A stretch of 64,000 bases of DNA from Neobacillus vireti (GTDB taxonomy: Bacteria; Bacillota; Bacilli; Bacillales; Cytobacillaceae), in the NCBI RefSeq assembly GCF_001026695.1, contig NZ_LDNB01000005.1, positions 32,810-96,809 of the forward strand. Direction: 5' to 3'. The notes under the pieces were generated by a model. The model made no database searches, was not told the origin of the DNA, and saw nothing but the letters and a program-made list of their open reading frames with translations. This document shows positions 61,543 to 64,000 of the stretch, in pieces; the stretch's first letter is position 1, and every line of letters starts with the position of its first letter. The position numbers were made by a program, and so were the translations under genes.

Positions 61543-63153
61543 TTACTTATTTTCAAGTGCAATTACTATCAATGTATTTAGTAAATAAGGCATTTTCCAA
61601 GGTTCAAAACCTAATAAATCAATAATTTTATTTTTTCTATAATGGACAGTATTTTTGTGAATATACATAGAGTTAGCCACTTTGTCCACGTCCATATCAT
61701 TAATAATAAGTTGGCTCAAAGTATTATACAAATCTTGTTTGTTCTTCTCATCATATTCTTTAAGTTTTTGAAAAATATTATCCAAAGAAGCAGTCAATTT
61801 TTGATTCTCTCTGAACTCTCTAATCAATCCAAAGCAACCTAAGTCCTTGTATAGGGTATATTCATTTTCACCAAAATATCTTCTTCCAAATTTAAATGCA
61901 TCTATGGCTTCTATATATGCTTTGGGAATATCCCTGAAATCATTAAATTCATTGCTTACACCAATAGAAATGTCACCCGCTAAATCATTATCCCAATATT
62001 CAAGCAGCTGGTTACATATTCTATTTATCCGGTCTTTTATTTCTATTGTTTGTTTCGCAATTAGTACAATAATTAAATCACTTCTTAACCCAACTAAATT
62101 ATCCCTATTCTCTCTTTTAATCATGTCGTTTGTTTTTTGGTACTGAACATTTTCTATATATCTTTCTAATTCTCTCAGATTCCCCCTAGGATCTTCCTGG
62201 AATTTGTTAATGTTAAGGACAATAATCTGACTGATTTTTTGTATATCCCAATTTATATCCATCCCCATCTTTATTGCAACTTCATCAGATCTAAAATTCC
62301 ATGTTATGAGATCCCCAATATACTCTTGTTGCCTTTGCATTTCAAATTCTGATACTCTGCTATTTTTGGTAGATATTAATGTATAGATTCTGGATATTAT
62401 ATCAAGTATTGAATATGAGTCCTGTAAATTATTATCCTCAAATTCTGCAAGGATTGTACCAAAAAACATACCTCGTGATCTGACAAATTTTAATATGTAT
62501 TTTTTATCATTAATCGTTAAAATCTTATTTTCATCATCTATAGTTTGTATCTCATTACTTCTTTCGAATAAATAATTTGATAATTCACTAAACTCGGTAT
62601 TGTATTTAGGATAAATAAGCTTATTGTTAATATCTAAAAACCATATTTCCCCACCGTAAAAATCTGTCATTGTTTTATAAATCACATTAACATCCTTTTT
62701 AGAGACTACATATTCAATTAACTTATTCTGCATGTGATTTGCATCTAAATATCCATCAGATTTATTTTCCATAAGCTTCAAAATAATTGGATTCAAAATC
62801 TCAATATATGTTGTCTCACTTTTAGCAATAATCAAAGGAAATTTCATCTTGTTACATAGTTCTTCGATTCTTGGGTCAATATCCTTAAGCCAAAATTCTA
62901 AGTGGCAAATAATTACCCCTGCAGATTTAGCTTCTATAAGTGATTCAAAAATTTCTAGTTGCTTCTCCTTGTTATTCATTATTGCATAAAGAGAAGTTAC
63001 ATAAAGTTGTCCTTCTATTAACCAACTTTGCTCTTTTGTCTCAGCAACTTCTAAAACGGTTACTGAGGATATTTTATTGTCCAGACCATCAATACCCGCT
63101 TTTATGGACGCATACTTGAGACCACTTAATGAAAATATATCCCTTACTTTCAT
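61543..63153 (-). CDS. PucR-family transcriptional regulator
   Basis: A 536-residue regulator. Residues 1-120 are the PucR N-terminal domain (VRDIFSLSGLKYASIKAGID, SVTVLEVAE, GQLYVTSLYAI, SAGVIICH). The middle has a GGDEF-like/CdaR-type module (YIEAIDAFKFGRRYFGENEY). The C-terminus is the HTH_30 domain with ANSMYIHKNTVHYRKNKIID, the diagnostic H-x-N-T-V-x-Y-R-x-x-K/R. PucR proteins control purine, allantoin or related nitrogen-compound use in response to a metabolite. It is followed by its own terminator and then by the NicX-like/SBP/permease genes, its likely targets. GGGGTGA lies upstream of the ATG. Confidence 0.93.
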   Translation of the reverse strand: MKVRDIFSLSGLKYASIKAGIDGLDNKISSVTVLEVAETKEQSWLIEGQLYVTSLYAIMNNKEKQLEIFESLIEAKSAGVIICHLEFWLKDIDPRIEELCNKMKFPLIIAKSETTYIEILNPIILKLMENKSDGYLDANHMQNKLIEYVVSKKDVNVIYKTMTDFYGGEIWFLDINNKLIYPKYNTEFSELSNYLFERSNEIQTIDDENKILTINDKKYILKFVRSRGMFFGTILAEFEDNNLQDSYSILDIISRIYTLISTKNSRVSEFEMQRQQEYIGDLITWNFRSDEVAIKMGMDINWDIQKISQIIVLNINKFQEDPRGNLRELERYIENVQYQKTNDMIKRENRDNLVGLRSDLIIVLIAKQTIEIKDRINRICNQLLEYWDNDLAGDISIGVSNEFNDFRDIPKAYIEAIDAFKFGRRYFGENEYTLYKDLGCFGLIREFRENQKLTASLDNIFQKLKEYDEKNKQDLYNTLSQLIINDMDVDKVANSMYIHKNTVHYRKNKIIDLLGFEPWKMPYLLNTLIVIALENK

Positions 63154-63522
63154 ATAATCACCCCAGATGGTAAATTATTAGTTTCATTCTTATTGATCCA
63201 TATAAAATCGCTAGTTTTTAATCTAAAATTGATATGGCCAATATAATACATTTAAGTGTTCTTCTCATATCTATTATAATGTTTTTGGTTAGCTTTTTTT
63301 CGAAATTTAGGTCTTTATTGATTTAATACTCACACCTTTTTTCTATTTCCTCTTATCATGAGGTTTTCAGGAAATTTTATCCTTTATGTCATAGCTGCAT
63401 TAAACCAATTGCCCCCACTCCTATTCAAAAACAGGAATAAAATAGGACTTTAGAGTTTTCCATTTTTATGTCGACTTACATATGATAATGTACCGATGAC
63501 TTCAAATGGAAAGGAGGAGTTC
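63154..63522. other. intergenic region between divergent genes
   Basis: No gene, RNA or strong hairpin is visible. The sequence is AT-rich near the pucR start and holds the ribosome site AAAGGAGGAG for the plus-strand gene at 63523. Confidence 0.4.
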
Positions 63523-63798
63523 ATGTTAAGTGAGGAAAAGGGGGAATCAAGTAAATCAGGTAAGTCCCTGTGGAAACCGCTTTTGGCAGCACCAGCTTTA
63601 TTTTTTCTTGCCCCATTAGGGATCCGGTTTGTATCTAACTCATCCATTCCCGACAAAGACGACAAATCAGTTTCCAAAAAAAGCAAGAAAACGGTCATCA
63701 CAGCACACGGTTATATGAATGAACGTGCCATGGAAAGGTTTGAAGGACTGCGGAAAAAAGGGTCAGACCCCCGATGTGCTAACGCTTTAGCGCACTGA
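63523..63798 (+). CDS. small membrane protein whose 3' end lies in a REP-like repeat
   Basis: About 91 residues from the ATG at 63523 (AGGAGG 5 nt upstream). After a charged start MLSEEKGESSKSGKS there is one membrane helix (KPLLAAPALFFLAPLGIRFV), then a lysine-rich segment (DKDDKSVSKKSKKTV) and TAHGYMNERAMERFEGLRKK. The final residues GSDPRCANALAH are encoded by the repeat at 63763-63812, so the original C-terminus has been replaced and the protein may be truncated. Family unknown. Confidence 0.6.
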   Translation: MLSEEKGESSKSGKSLWKPLLAAPALFFLAPLGIRFVSNSSIPDKDDKSVSKKSKKTVITAHGYMNERAMERFEGLRKKGSDPRCANALAH

Positions 63799-63812
63799 GG
63801 GTTTGATCTGAG
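63763..63812. repeat. REP-like GC-rich hairpin, copy 4
   Basis: TCAGACCCccgaTGTGCTAA...TTAGCGCActgaGGGTTTGATCTGA forms a long imperfect palindrome. The outer arms are TCAGACCC and GGGTTTGATCTGA, the inner arms TGTGCTAA and TTAGCGCA. It overlaps the 3' end of the small membrane protein gene. Confidence 0.6.
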
Positions 63813-63902
63813 AATTTGTCGATTTAAATTCATCAATTATCGGGTGTTGCCAGGCACTATTTTTAAACCCCTTTACCCCTTTTCTGCATTAAAGTATTTT
63901 AA

Positions 63903-63932
63903 TTGCCGTGAGAGCGCTCTTTTCCTTATAAT
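63903..63932 (+). promoter_or_regulatory. sigma-A-like promoter of the MFS gene
   Basis: TTGCCG (63903-63908), an 18-nt spacer, and TATAAT (63927-63932). The spacer contains the palindrome AGAGCGCTCT (63911-63920), a possible operator. Confidence 0.5.
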
Positions 63933-63967
63933 AGAAGAATAACTTGGTTTGGAAAGAAGGGCTCGGG

Positions 63968-64000
63968 TTGTTAAAAAAAATACATTATGGCTGGGTTATT
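63968..64000 (+). CDS. MFS transporter, first 11 codons (cut by window end)
   Basis: TTG start encoding MLKKIHYGWVI up to the window edge. K-K-I-H-Y-G-W-x-I is the usual N-terminus of major-facilitator transporters of the oxalate/formate-antiporter or YhjX-like type. AAGGG lies upstream and a promoter precedes it. The identification rests on a few residues only. Confidence 0.5.
   Translation, partial: MLKKIHYGWVI

Noticed and set aside
1..64000. CRISPR arrays, tRNA and rRNA genes
   Set aside because: Looked for regularly spaced direct repeats and cloverleaf or rRNA signatures; none found. The recurring hairpins are palindromic and scattered, not spaced.

Overview
The window looks like a chromosome segment of an endospore-forming Bacillaceae bacterium (Bacillus/Neobacillus-like). 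The evidence is the low GC content, strong GGAGG-type ribosome binding sites with frequent TTG/GTG starts, Rho-independent terminators, and family content such as DinB/YizA-like, YpmR-like GDSL, ComK-like, MrfA-like and ABC-F remnants. I see no rRNA, tRNA or CRISPR array. Nearly every intact gene in the central 30 kb lies on the minus strand.

0.03-9.5 kb: small housekeeping or accessory genes (VOC protein, DinB protein, a two-gene membrane/unknown pair, and a uracil-DNA-glycosylase-fold gene divergent from an XRE/ImmA-like regulator with a multi-palindrome control region). These lead into a gene graveyard. It holds the 3' ends of a DUF1998/MrfA-like helicase, an ABC-F ATPase, a UvrD-like helicase, a gamma-glutamyltransferase with an internal stop, and half a MATE transporter. 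Two pairs of these fragments meet head to head with both 5' ends missing. 9.6-18.8 kb: a 265-bp deletion derivative of an IS3/IS150-type element, aldo-keto reductase, GDSL hydrolase, methyltransferase, an EtfBA pair that resembles the anaerobic/bifurcating type, an ABC-class ATPase, and upstream of it a promoter with a 14-codon leader peptide and two terminators.

19-25.4 kb: a four-gene minus-strand cassette consisting of a coiled-coil protein, a HerA/FtsK-type ATPase carrying a glycine-zipper segment, a pre-toxin with a C-terminal LHH (HNH/Endo VII) nuclease, and a SUKH immunity protein. Remains of another gene lie downstream. This is my best candidate for a poorly described system: a toxin/immunity pair co-transcribed with its own ATPase module.

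26-52 kb: a dense defence island. (i) A McrBC-like pair with a DUF2357/PD-(D/E)XK nuclease is followed upstream by a PLD-helicase, a MazG-like pyrophosphohydrolase and a stand-alone PD-(D/E)XK protein. (ii) A 1164-aa protein overlaps a 1600-aa DEAD/DEAH-DUF1998 helicase, an arrangement like Druantia type III. (iii) Decayed elements: a restriction-modification subunit, an SF1 helicase/endonuclease, a putAbiC-type abortive-infection gene with one stop, and a DnaB fragment. (iv) A second, canonical McrBC locus has an EVE-like reader on McrB. (v) A divergent 506-codon gene ends in a HEPN-like RX4H motif.

52-64 kb: uncharacterised genes, an M50-like membrane gene broken by one stop, a small lipoprotein, a phage-type DnaD/DnaB replication pair, and a PucR-controlled catabolic cluster (NCS1 permease, signal-less SBP-fold protein, M29/NicX-like metalloenzyme, PucR). 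The window ends at the start of an MFS transporter gene. REP-like GC-rich hairpins recur through the window and one forms the 3' end of a small membrane-protein gene.
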